DNA of 64,000 bases, from assembly GCF_028885435.1 (NCBI RefSeq), contig NZ_CP118522.1, positions 558,001 through 622,000 of the forward strand. The letters are read 5' to 3'. This DNA comes from Mesomycoplasma ovipneumoniae ATCC 29419. GTDB lineage: Bacteria; Bacillota_I; Bacilli_A; Mycoplasmatales; Metamycoplasmataceae. Each line of letters starts with the position of its first letter. Within the stretch, counting starts at the first letter, position 1. Below are positions 55,544 through 64,000 of this stretch, in pieces. Below the pieces are notes generated by a model. The model was not told the DNA's origin. It ran no database searches and saw only the letters and a list, made by a program, of their open reading frames with translations. The position numbers and the translations under genes were made by a program.

Positions 55544-57766
55544 TTAGGACGCTTTAGTTTCAATCGGCAATCCTTCAAGTGAACTACCTAGTTGGGAAGC
55601 TAATGAAGAATCAGCTTGAATTTTACTGAAAGAATTTACCCGGTTTGCCGCTTTTAGGAAATGTTCTAAATCAGCTTTGGCATTTGCAGAAAAACTTCCT
55701 TTAAGAACTAAAGTTGCGCCCTGAACTTGTTTTCCATCCTTGTCTTTAATATAAATGTTTGAAAACTCATCAGGTCCAAAATTAAGTCTTTTTTGGAATT
55801 GGCCATCAAATTTATCGAGCTCAACGGTGTAGGTGTTTGATCCTGAAGTAGAATCGCTATTAGAATCAATTCCAAAGGAAATATCACGGAACTTTAAGTA
55901 AAAGTTAGCTTGTTCTTTGATACCAGTGTCAGTTTCTCATGTTGAAATCTGACGGTTAAATTCTTGGTTAGCCTCGTCAAAGTTAATATCTTTAAAGGTT
56001 TTTATATCGGTTTTAGAAAAATCAAGGTTAGGTGGATAGCCCCCACGGCCACCAAAAACTCCTTGGAATACTCGTTGATTAATTTTTGATCCAAAGGCAA
56101 TTTTTAGTCCTTCATTGATTTTTTCAGTACTTCCTAGCTCTTTAGTTCAACTTAAGGTGTCAAAACGAATTGAACCAGGCAGTTTTGCGCTAGGATTATA
56201 AAGATTTATACTTGCCTTATCAACAAAGTCTCATTTAATAAAGTCAACATTTTTAAGTCCATTAGGATTAATAGCTCAAGTTCCAGTTTCTTTTTGCGCA
56301 TTTGAATAAAGTGAGAGTTCACTAAGTTTATGATTTTCTAATTTTGAAAGGGCCTCAAGTCCTTTGTTGTCTTCAACAAAAAGACGCAAAGAAGTAATTG
56401 AATTAGGAAGTTTTGAGATAATTTGTTCAATTGTTGAAGTGTAGTCGCCTTTGACATTTTGAAGGACAACTTCTTTTAGGTCGCTTTGGGATTTGGCTAG
56501 ATTTTGAAGGATGCTATCAAATTTTGCTAAAGCAGTTGGATCTGATGAGTCTAGATAGAGTGATTTGAATTGGGTTAGACCGTTATTTCCAGCGGTATTA
56601 CCGGGATTTTTCTTGTATTGGATAAGTCTAATTGAGTTAGAACCTCCAGGAATACCGGCACTTGAGAGAGCAGAGTTAAAATTGCCATCTTTTACATGAG
56701 AACTAGGATCATTTAGTCCACCAGATCAACCTGGGCGAGATAGGCTGCTTAAAACTGTTGAGTCTTGATTTGGTCATGGGCTATCATAAGGTGCAATTCC
56801 TCTTGCATTATCAGCTTTAATTGCTTTTTTAACAATGTTATTTCTAGGTTCTCATCCGTCGGTGTCTCTATCGGGGGTATAACCTTTTTCAAGCAGACCA
56901 ATTTCTTCTTTAGTTAGCCGTCCTTGTTCAAAACGAGCCTTACGTTCAGAGTGATACTTTAAATCGTATTGTTGGCGTTCAAGTTCATATTTTTTTTGGT
57001 TAATTTGGTAATTATAACTTTCATCCCAAACTTTAAGACGGAGGTTGTATTCTTCTGTGCCTACCTCTTTTGACCCTGATCAGTAAACTGACTCATGTTT
57101 TTGATTTTGCTGTCTTTCTAATTCTTTAATTTCAGCAGTTATTCTTGAAATATTTGAATTAGCAGTAGTTACATTAGTTGAAGCTCGAAATCTAAGGTTT
57201 TGGAGAGCTTGACCATATTTTCCAGTTGTATCAACTTGTTGATAAGAAGCTGAAGGAGTAGGAGCAGGCGGGGTGAAAGTAGGGGTTGCCGGCTGGGCTT
57301 GGACTCTTGGAGGAGTAACTGTTTGAATTGTTCTTACTCTTTGGACCGGACGAGGAGTTGGACGGGCGATAGTTCGAATTGGGGTAACGATTGGTGAGAT
57401 TGGTCTTGGTTTTGCTTTTGGTGTTGTCTGAGGAACTGGGTTGTCGATTTTTTTAACTGTTGGGGGCTCGACGGTTTCAACTGGTTTTGGGACAACTATT
57501 TTTGGGCCTGGACTTGGAATTGGTGCTTCGGGAAGATCTTGTTTTTTAGGCGGATTAATAAAATTTGTATTTGCCACAGGAGAAAAATTAACATCATTTG
57601 GGGTGTTTTTCAAAACTATTGAAGGGCTAGAAGTTGAATAGGAAACTTCTAAAGGATCAAAAATACTACCCGAAAAAACATTCGGAATATAAGCCGCAGT
57701 AGCAACCGAAATCCCTAGCAATGAAAGGGCAATTATTTTTTTTCTTTTTGATAAATACAATACCAT
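55544..57766 (-). CDS. Mycoplasma immunoglobulin-binding (MIB-like) protein, copy 2
   Basis: About 740 aa, paralogue of copy 1. Anchor helix (KKIIALSLLGISVATAAYIP), then TSSPSIVLKNTPNDVNFSPV (compare IILKNIPND in copy 1), a long Pro-rich stalk (APTPTPRPV-like, residues about 70-175), a helical part (TTANSNISRITAEIKELERQ) and the leucine-rich-like domain with GGRGGYPPNLDFS. Start ATG follows AAAGGAGATATC. The stalk is distinct from copy 1, while the C-terminal domain keeps the landmarks. No neighbouring DUF31-type protease gene, the usual MIP partner, is present in the window. Confidence 0.6.
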
Positions 57767-57861
57767 GATATCTCCTTTTGCAAATTACTTCGTTTTACTT
57801 ATTCACTTAAATTATAATATAAATTATGAAAAAAGTGCTAAAAAATCTTAAAAAAATAGGG

Positions 57862-59013
57862 CTAATTTTTTCAGTCTTGCTTTGATAAATATTGGTGAAT
57901 TTTTTCGACATAATCAGTCTTTTCAAAGCTAAGATCAAGATCATCGCGGCCAAAATGTCCATAAACTGCAAGATTTTGGTAAATTGGCTTTCACAGTCCA
58001 AGTTGACTAACTAAATTAGCAAGTCGAAGATCAAAAACATCTCTAATAATTTGACTAATTTGATCAGTGCTAAATTTAGGGTTTTTAACATAAGTAATAT
58101 TAACTAAATCAGGAAATTCAGAGCCAATTTGGTATGAGAGTTGAATTTCAATTTCATCTGCTAAATTAGCGGCAACTAGATTTTTTGCAATATAACGGGC
58201 AATATAAGCTCCACTTCGATCAACTTTTGTATAGTCTTTTCCACTAAAAGCTCCACCACCATGGTGAGCTGCATCGCCGTAGGAGTCAATAATTATTTTT
58301 CGCCCAGTCAGACCACTATCACCAATTGGCCCGCCGATTGTAAATTCTCCAGCTTGATTAATGAAAGTTTTAAAATCAGAATTTAGACCATATTCTTTGG
58401 CGGTTGGAATCATAATTTTGTTTAACACAAAGTCGCGAAAGCGAGCTATGTCATAATTTTTTAAGTGCTGAATTGACATTAACATTTTAGTTATTTTTGG
58501 GCGACTGTTTTGATCATAGACAACTTCGACTTGCGATTTCATGTCAGCGAGGGCTTCTAAAAACTGGCCATTTTTACGGTAAAATTCAGCTTTTTGAACC
58601 AAAGAGTGGGCAAGACTTTGGGCAAGAGGCATAAAATTTTTAGTCTCATTAGTCGCAAAACCATAAACAATCGACTGATCACCTGCGCCAAGACTATTTT
58701 GAGAACGGTTTACAAGGCTAGAAATTTCTTTTGACTGGTTATTTACATTCGAAATTATTGTAAAATCATTTTCGGTATAGCCAATTTCAAACAGAATTTC
58801 CCAAGCAGTTTTGATAAAATCAACATAGCCAGTTGTTGAAATTTCACCGCCGATAATAATAAGTCGATTTGAAGCCATCACTTCAATTGCCACCCTTGAG
58901 TTTTGATCTTGATCTAAAAGTTTATCAAGAATTGAGTCGGCAATTTGGTCACAAATTTTATCAGGATGACCTTTTCCAACAGATTCGGCGACTGAAATTT
59001 TCGATATTTTCAT
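57862..59013 (-). CDS. metK: S-adenosylmethionine synthetase
   Basis: About 383 aa, the standard length. Makes AdoMet from ATP and methionine. Motifs: [20 protein letters not shown] with the ATP-site His and Asp, [15 protein letters not shown], and the glycine-rich [20 protein letters not shown]. The C-terminus is completed through TGA Trp codons ([16 protein letters not shown]). Start ATG follows AAAGGAAAAAA. It is 35 bases past the ABC ATPase stop and could be in its operon. AdoMet also feeds the methyltransferase and hsdS systems of this region. Confidence 0.95.
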
Positions 59014-59048
59014 TTTTTTCCTTTGGTTCTAAAATTAATAGCTATGAA

Positions 59049-59945
59049 TTAAGCAGTTTTTTGTTTTGCTTGCAGAAATTCTTCAAAAGAGAGTGATTTT
59101 TGACGTTTTGTTGTCAGTTTTCCGTTATTTATTTTGATAATCAAATCGGCAAGAGGTTCCATTTGGGGATCATGTGAAACCATGACAATTGTTGTTTTAT
59201 ATTTTTTATTAATGTATTTAAGAATTCTTAAAACTATATTTGTATTATTTTCATCAAGAGCACCGGTTGGCTCATCAGCGAAAATTATTTTTGCGTTTTT
59301 AACAAGAGCTCTTAGTATTGAAATTCGCTGTTGTTGACCACCGGACATTTGTGAGGGGAATTTAAATTTTATATCATCTAGTTCAAATTCAGTAAATAAA
59401 TCCTGGATATCCAAAAGTTTTGTTTTATCACCTTGAAGATAAGCGCCAACTTGAACATTATCATACCCATTTATATTTCCAAGAAGATTATATGATTGGA
59501 AAATAAATGAAACTTTTTGACGACGGAATTTTGTAAGCTCTGAATTTTTAAGGTAGGCTAAATTAACCGAGTCAACAATTATATCACCTTCAGTTGCCCT
59601 ATCAAGCCCTGACATTAGATTCAATATTGTTGACTTTCCTGATCCGGATTTACCATTTAAAATAGCAAAATCACCCTCGGCAATACTAAAACTAATATCT
59701 GCAAAAACTTTTGTAACAACAGAACCAAAAAGATAATATTTTGATACGTTTTTAAAATCTATTATCGAACCAGGTAAGTTAGCGTCTTGAATTTTACCAA
59801 CTTTAACTCGTGGAGTATCGTTTGCTCAGCGAATTAATTTTAATTGTTTTGCTGATAAATTTTCTGACTCAGTTTCTTTAATTATTTTTAAGGCTTGTGT
59901 TTGTCTTTCAACTTTTTTTGCCTTTGAAAAAAAACTTAATGACAT
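59049..59945 (-). CDS. ABC transporter ATPase (MacB/LolD type)
   Basis: About 298 aa. An N-terminal extension of about 65 residues precedes the domain. Walker A NGKSGSGKSTILNLMSGLDR, Q-loop FIFQSYNLLG, signature QMSGGQQQRISILRAL, Walker B IIFADEPTGALDE and switch His VMVSHDPQ. The sequence after Walker A and the TGALD motif place it with MacB/LolD export ATPases. No permease gene is adjacent in the window, so the partner is unknown. Start ATG follows AGGAGTAGAT. Confidence 0.85.
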
Positions 59946-60286
59946 ATCTACTCCTGTAATTGCTAGTTCAACTAGTTTTTATAATATATTTAAACTTTTA
60001 CATTAAAGGCTAAATTATAATACAAAAGTTAAATTTTAAAATATTTTTTAAAATTTAATGCAAAAAAGCTATTGAACTAAAATAAAAAAGTGAATTTTAG
60101 AAGAGTGAAAAACAAGCCATGCCAGGGATAAAACAAACTAATTTTAATTCTTAATTTCTTATTGAGTATATTTATTATACCAGAAAATTTTAATTTTGGT
60201 AATAATTTTTTTTTGTTTTTTTAAATTGTTTTTTAAGGTAAAATTTAATTAATTAAATAGCAAATAAAAACCAAATGGAGGTAAAA
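59946..60286. other. Intergenic region with divergent promoters
   Basis: 341 bases between the ABC ATPase (-) and the first azoreductase (+). On the minus strand TATAAT lies near 60016 (complement of ATTATA), about 70 bases before the ATPase start. On the plus strand TAAAAT near 60238 (AAGGTAAAATTTAA) is a -10 candidate for the azoreductases. Otherwise AT-rich; no gene seen. Confidence 0.4.
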
Positions 60287-60871
60287 ATGACAGAGGTTTT
60301 ATACATAAAGTCACATTTAAACCAAAATTCAACTTCTAACAATGTCGCAAAACTTTTTATTGAACATTACAAAGAGCAAAATCCTAATGCAATTATTAGT
60401 GAATTTGATCTTAATGATTATAAAGTCGGACAAATTTCCCTAAATTCAGAAAATTTTTCAAGTTTTTGAAAAGAAGTTGATGCTGATTTTTGAATTGAAA
60501 AGCTAAAACAAGCCAAAAAAGTAATTATTTCATCACCGATAATAAATTGAGGCTATTCAGCTCAGATTAAAAATTTTTTTGATGCAGTTTGTCTTGCTGA
60601 TCGTACATTTTCTTATAAATATTCAAAAAAAGGTGGAGCAATTGGTCTTCTTGATAATATTGAAAATGTCCAAATTATATTAAGCTCACATTCAAAACAA
60701 GAAGAACTGCCAAGTCCAAATCCAGCTGAGACAATCATTGGTACTTTTAATTTTCTTGGTGCTAAAAAAATTAATAATCCGCTTATTATTGAACAGTCTT
60801 ATAAATATAAAGAAAATGGCTTTGATGAGACTCTTGTAGAACAAATCAAAGAGACAGCCAAAAGTTTTTAA
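60287..60871 (+). CDS. azoR: FMN-dependent NADH-azoreductase-like flavoprotein 1
   Basis: About 194 aa, flavodoxin-like fold. It shows the early phosphate-loop region (YIKSHLNQNSTSNNVAKLF), the central IISSPIINWGYSAQIKNFFD where FMN stacks, and RTFSYKYSKKGGAIGLL. It reduces quinones or azo compounds with NAD(P)H; older annotations call it acyl-carrier-protein phosphodiesterase. The ATG at 60287 was chosen because GGAGG precedes it by 5 bases; the upstream ATG at 60275 is inside that ribosome site. It is followed 22 bases later by a paralogue. Confidence 0.85.
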
Positions 60872-60893
60872 AAAAAATAAAAATAGGAAAATT

Positions 60894-61499
60894 ATGAATA
60901 TTCTAGTTTTAAAGTCATCAGTTAATGAGAAAAAAGGATCATATTCTTCAACTCTTTCAGATCTTTTTGTTAAATTTTATCGCGAATTTAATCCTGAAGA
61001 TCAAATTGAAGTTCTTGATCTAAATAAATTTGCGATTGCTAACATTAATTTAACAGAAAAAAATTTTGAAGATGGTAGTTTTTACCAAAATGCACAAGCA
61101 GAGTTTTGAATTGATAAATTAAAAAAAGTAGATAAAGTTGTTTTTTCAACTTCAATGACAAATTTTAATTATTCAGCCACAACCAAAAACTTTTTTGATG
61201 CAATTACAATCCCAAATCAAACCTTTAGTCTTAACAAAGAAACTGGCGAGTATCACGGATTATTAACTAACATAAAAAATGTACAAATTCTTACAGCCCA
61301 AGGAGCCCCAATTGGTTGATATCCATTTGGAAATCATACTGCCTTAATTAAACAAATTTTTGAATTTTTAGGTGCTAAAATTGTCTCAAGCGCTTTTGTT
61401 CTTGCGGGAACAAAAGTAGCCCCAGCAAATCAGTTATCAATTAGCGATTTTGTTGAGCAACATCAGACTGAAATTAAAAAATTAGCACAAAATTTTTAA
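60894..61499 (+). CDS. azoR: FMN-dependent NADH-azoreductase-like flavoprotein 2
   Basis: About 201 aa, same family as the preceding gene and closer to the canonical pattern: VLKSSVNEKKGSYSSTLSDL, FSTSMTNFNYSATTKNFFDA, ITIPNQTFSLNKETGEYHG, ILTAQGAPIGWYPFGN. Start ATG follows AATAGGAAAATT. The two are likely co-transcribed and give redox capacity in a cell without a full respiratory chain (inference). Confidence 0.87.
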
Positions 61500-61557
61500 A
61501 ATATAGAAAAACAAGTATAATTTTATAATTGATTTAAAAAAAATTATAAGGACTAAC

Positions 61558-61782
61558 ATGAAAAAAAATATCCATCCTGTTCAACACGATTTAGCTCTAA
61601 CTTGTTCAACTTGTAATTCAGAATTTACTATCAAAACAGTAGTTGATAAATTTACAATTGATATTTGTTCTGGTTGCCATCCTCAGTTTACTGGTGATAG
61701 ATCGCTTAGTCGAACTACCGGAAGAATTGAAAGATTTCGTCGTATGGCAGCAAAAGCGCAAAAAAATCCTGTAAAAAAATAG
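61558..61782 (+). CDS. rpmE: 50S ribosomal protein L31
   Basis: 74 aa. Starts MKKNIHPVQHDLALTC; Cys pairs in CSTCNSEF and DICSGCHPQFTGD mark the zinc-binding L31 type. The conserved HPQFTG motif and basic C-terminus are present. Start ATG follows AAGGACTAAC. It binds 23S rRNA on the large subunit. It lies 58 bases after the azoreductase gene. Confidence 0.95.
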   Translation: MKKNIHPVQHDLALTCSTCNSEFTIKTVVDKFTIDICSGCHPQFTGDRSLSRTTGRIERFRRMAAKAQKNPVKK

Positions 61783-61797
61783 TCAATAATTTTAAAT

Positions 61798-62235
61798 ATG
61801 ATTACAAAATTAAATAAATTACAAGCAAATCTAACTGTTTTGTATACTAATTTGAAAAATTTTCATTGAAACCTACAAGATGTAGATTTTTTAGTTATTC
61901 ATAAATATACAGACAAATTAGCAAAAAAAACAATTGAATTTGTTGACGAAGTCGCTGAAAAAATCCGTTCACTAGGACAAGTTGCAATTTCAAGTTTTGA
62001 TGAAATTAGTCAAAATTCAGATTTAGAAATATTTAATTCAAAAATTTGAACTTCTGAAGTAGCACTTGAAAAAATTGGCAAACAAATCAAGCTAATTCTT
62101 GAAGTTTGCAAAAATATCCAACAAGACGAGTCAAATTTTGAAATTCAACATTTAATTTTCCCATTAATTGATGAACTTGTTCTTTACTATCATAAAGAAC
62201 TTTGAATAATTCATGCACAAAAATCAAATAATTAA
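61798..62235 (+). CDS. Dps-like ferritin-family protein
   Basis: About 145 aa. It has the Dps signature LYTNLKNFHWNLQDVDF (His23) followed by HKYTDKLAKKTIEFVDEVAE, containing the Asp/Glu ligands of the intersubunit ferroxidase site. Family role: iron storage and oxidative protection, sometimes DNA binding; which applies here is unknown. Start ATG at 61798 lacks a strong ribosome site. Its 3' end overlaps rluD by 23 bases, indicating coupling. Confidence 0.82.
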
Positions 62236-63127
62236 TCTTATTTATGATTCAGAACCGATAAGAATTGATATTTTAGTTGCTAAATTAACTAATTCTTCAC
62301 GGGCTATTGCTCAAAATTTAATTTCAAATAAAAAAGTTTTAATTAATAATGTTCTAACTTCTAAAAAAAATTTACTTGTAAAATCTGGTCAAAGTATTAT
62401 GATCATAAATGATTATACAAGTCCAGAACCATCATTAAAAGCTGCTAAAATTGATTTTGAAATTATTTTTGAAGATGAAGATATTCTTTTAATCAATAAA
62501 CCAAAAAATTTAGTTGTTCATCCTGGTGTTGGCAATTGAGACGGAACACTAGTAAATGGGGTTATTAATTTTTTAAAAAATAATCTCAGTGATCTTGATA
62601 AAGTTCGACCAGGAATTATCCATCGACTTGATAAGGATACAAGTGGTCTTATTTTAGTAGCTAAAAATGCAAAATCACATTCATATTTTGCCGATCAATT
62701 GGCAAAAAGAGAAATTCAAAGATTTTATAAAGCAATAGTAGTTGGAAAAATACCTCATAAATTTATTAAAATAAATTTGCCAATTGCTCGTGATTCTAAA
62801 AATCCCTTAAAAAAGACAGTTAGTTATTTTAATTCCAAACAAGCAATAACTAATGTTGAATTAATTAAACATTTTGTTTACAAAAACCAAAATTTTAGCC
62901 TAATAAAATGCCAACTTGAGACTGGTAGAACTCACCAAATTCGCTTACATCTTGCTCATATAGGTTTTCCAGTTTATGGTGATCCAATTTATGGGACCAA
63001 AGTTGATAATTTAGGTCAAAGATTGCATGCTTACAAATTAATTTTTAAACATATTGACGGAAAAGAACTTGAATTTAGCACTGATCTACCAAAGGAATTT
63101 ATGATCGCCTTTAATGAAAAAATCTAA
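62213..63127 (+). CDS. rluD: Ribosomal large-subunit pseudouridine synthase, RluD family
   Basis: About 304 aa. An N-terminal S4 RNA-binding domain (RIDILVAKLTNSSRAIAQNL) leads to the catalytic domain: INKPKNLVVHPGVGN, catalytic Asp in IIHRLDKDTSGLIL (about residue 139), RFYKAIVVGK and LETGRTHQIRLHLAHIGFPV. It converts specific uridines of 23S rRNA to pseudouridine. RluD versus RluC cannot be fixed by eye. One TGA Trp codon (GNWDGT). Confidence 0.9.
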
Positions 63128-63154
63128 AATTTTATTGTCTTAGAGTATTTCATT

Positions 63155-63211
63155 AAAAAAGAAACAAAGAAAAAAATTTGAAAGCAAAAATTTACTATAT
63201 AATAAGGATAT
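63155..63211. repeat. Left 57-bp direct repeat flanking element A copy 7
   Basis: Matches 63905-63961 at 56 of 57 positions (AAAAAAGAAACAAAGAAAAA to ACTATATAATAAGGATAT). It is a copy of the promoter of the next gene. Confidence 0.9.
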
Positions 63212-63242
63212 CACTAGTTCCCCAGTTTGATGAGATAATCTT

Positions 63243-63272
63243 AAAAAGTGCCCGGTTTTTGGGCACTTTTTT
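63243..63272. terminator. Terminator hairpin of element A copy 7
   Basis: AAAAAGTGCCC pairs with GGGCACTTTTT around GGTTTTT. It can act in both directions: for the minus-strand RNA of the element and for rluD transcripts. Confidence 0.75.
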
Positions 63273-63726
63273 ACCTTTTTTGGCAAACCCAGAAAAAATA
63301 ACTATCAAAGCAAAAAAACTAAATTTTAAATCTACCACTCATGAATCCAAAATCTACTTATTAATAAAATAAGGCAAACTAAAAAAGGCTAAATTTTAAC
63401 TTAAAAAGCAAAATTATGAAATTTTTAAACTACCTTTTTTAGTTTAAAACACTGATAAAAATCATAAAAAAATACAACTGCTATCTAAACTCAATGAAAA
63501 TAGAAAACTCATTTTTATTTACATTGAGCCTAAAAAAATATATGAAGTTTTGAAAGAACAATAATTAAAAGCCTTAAATTTGAAGATTTCTAAACGGTTA
63601 AATTTAAGGCATTGCATCATATTTAAAAATATGACAGAAAAGTCACGCTGTCTGATTTTTTTACGACAAAAACATAACTAAATCCCCCTTAATTCTAAAA
63701 TCCAAATTTATTAATTATTCTTAGTG
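63243..63726 (-). ncRNA. Putative structured RNA of element A copy 7
   Basis: About 480 nt from the predicted start (7 bases past TATAAT) to the hairpin. Stems: CTCAATGAAAAT opposite ATTTACATTGAG, CCTTAAATTTG opposite TTAAATTTAAGG and CATATTTAAAAATATG. A 51-codon frame (MFCRKKIRQRDF) follows AAGGGGGA in this copy, so a peptide cannot be fully excluded, but that frame stops early in other copies. Confidence 0.45.
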
Positions 63727-63732
63727 TGTGTA

Positions 63733-63778
63733 ATTATAACAGAAATTTTTTTTAGACCAAGCATTTTTTTTTTTTTTT
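63733..63778 (-). promoter_or_regulatory. Promoter with adjacent A tract in element A copy 7
   Basis: Minus strand order: A15 tract, GC, TTGGTC, 16 bases, TATAAT. The same order holds in copies 1, 2, 3 and 6, with tracts of 17, 16, 14 and 19 bases. Only the tract length varies notably. Confidence 0.65.
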
Positions 63779-63904
63779 GCTAAGCTTATTTTAAAATAGT
63801 AAAAATTAAAATTTTAGTCTCAAAAATCACGGATTTACGGGTATTTTTGCATATTCATATTCACTAAAAAGTGAATTTTTGCCATCAAACTGACAAACTC
63901 GGGA

Positions 63905-63961
63905 AAAAAAGAAACAAAGAAAAAAATTTGAAAACAAAAATTTACTATATAATAAGGATAT
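63905..63961. repeat. Right 57-bp direct repeat and promoter of the next gene
   Basis: Second copy of 63155-63211. Contains TTGAAA and TATAATAA boxes upstream of the start codon at 63998. The sequence continues into the second arm of a palindrome (AAATTTACTAT, then ATAGTAAATTT after 11 bases, 63938-63970), a possible operator or leader hairpin. Confidence 0.65.
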
Positions 63962-63997
63962 AGTAAATTTTTTTACTTCAAAGAAATGGGGTGATTT

Positions 63998-64000
63998 ATG
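63998..64000 (+). CDS. Start codon of a gene running out of the window
   Basis: ATG in the final three bases, preceded by AATGGGGTGATTT, a plausible ribosome site, and by the promoter in the right direct repeat. Nothing of the product is visible. Confidence 0.55.

Larger units (their letters stand above)
63212..63904. mobile_element. Element A copy 7 (complete)
   Basis: 693 bp between 57-bp direct repeats. Left end CACTAGTTCCCCAGTTTGAT (a degenerate form of CCCGAGTTTCCCAGTTTGAT), right end CAAACTGACAAACTCGGG. Minus strand: 15-T run (63764-63778), -35 TTGGTC (63755-63760), 16-base spacer, TATAAT (63733-63738), the stem region and a terminator. It is the best-defined copy and separates rluD from the next gene. 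Confidence 0.85.

Noticed and set aside
57767..57861. SAM riboswitch linked to metK
   Set aside because: metK is transcribed from the other side; its upstream region (59014-59048) is only 35 bases and no riboswitch fold is possible.
63938..63970. CIRCE/HrcA operator in the promoter palindrome
   Set aside because: The arms (AAATTTACTAT) do not match the TTAGCACTC consensus.

Overview
The window is low-GC, AT-rich DNA from a mollicute that reads TGA as tryptophan: most long genes stay open only if in-frame TGA codons are translated as Trp. Paired P97-like and P102-like surface-protein genes, a P146-like adhesin gene, an IS1221-like IS3 element and the sugar-uptake genes point to the Mycoplasma (Mesomycoplasma) hyopneumoniae / ovipneumoniae / dispar / flocculare group. 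The exact species cannot be decided from the sequence alone. No rRNA, tRNA or CRISPR array was seen.

Layout. 3-3854 (-): a large P146-like adhesin. 4.7-15.4 kb (-): four tandem copies of an unrecognised two-gene unit, here called A (membrane-anchored, decayed in every copy) and B (about 590-610 aa, open in every copy). 15.6-16.2 kb: a deleted insertion element between perfect 61-bp direct repeats. 16.4-23.1 kb (-): maltodextrin catabolism operon (pullulanase, alpha-glucosidase, GH65 phosphorylase, beta-phosphoglucomutase), divergent from a 24.1-33.4 kb (+) ABC sugar-uptake operon (lipoprotein, MalF-like and MalG-like permeases, ATPase, small membrane proteins). 33.4-37.7 kb: repeat elements, a nested IS3-family element and an acquired type II restriction-modification cassette. 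37.8-50.6 kb (-): a tandem duplication of a P97-like/P102-like gene pair. 50.7-51.9 kb (-): a phase-variable type I specificity gene (hsdS) caught in an OFF register. 52.0-57.8 kb (-): two paralogues resembling mycoplasma immunoglobulin-binding proteins. 57.9-63.1 kb: metK, an ABC ATPase, two azoreductases, rpmE, a Dps-like ferritin and rluD. The last three bases are the start codon of another gene.

The most unusual feature is a family of about 0.5-0.7 kb repeats, called element A here (seven copies, two truncated). They have IS-like terminal inverted repeats (CCCGAGTTTCCCAG). On the minus strand they carry a homopolymeric A tract of variable length, a promoter and a conserved stem-rich region with no conserved reading frame; a terminator hairpin is clear in only two copies. 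Two shorter elements (element B) share the same ends and look like deleted transposase genes. Three insertions (one A, two B) are bracketed by unusually long direct repeats of 57, 61 and 67 bp. These elements flank the restriction cassette, separate the duplicated adhesin units and interrupt promoters and gene ends.

The sugar genes form one pathway. The ABC system probably imports maltodextrin-like sugars, pullulanase and alpha-glucosidase shorten them, and the GH65 enzyme with beta-phosphoglucomutase yields glucose 6-phosphate while saving ATP. The remaining accessory genes (adhesins, Ig-binding-like proteins, hsdS, restriction-modification) are typical of host interaction and antigenic or epigenetic variability.
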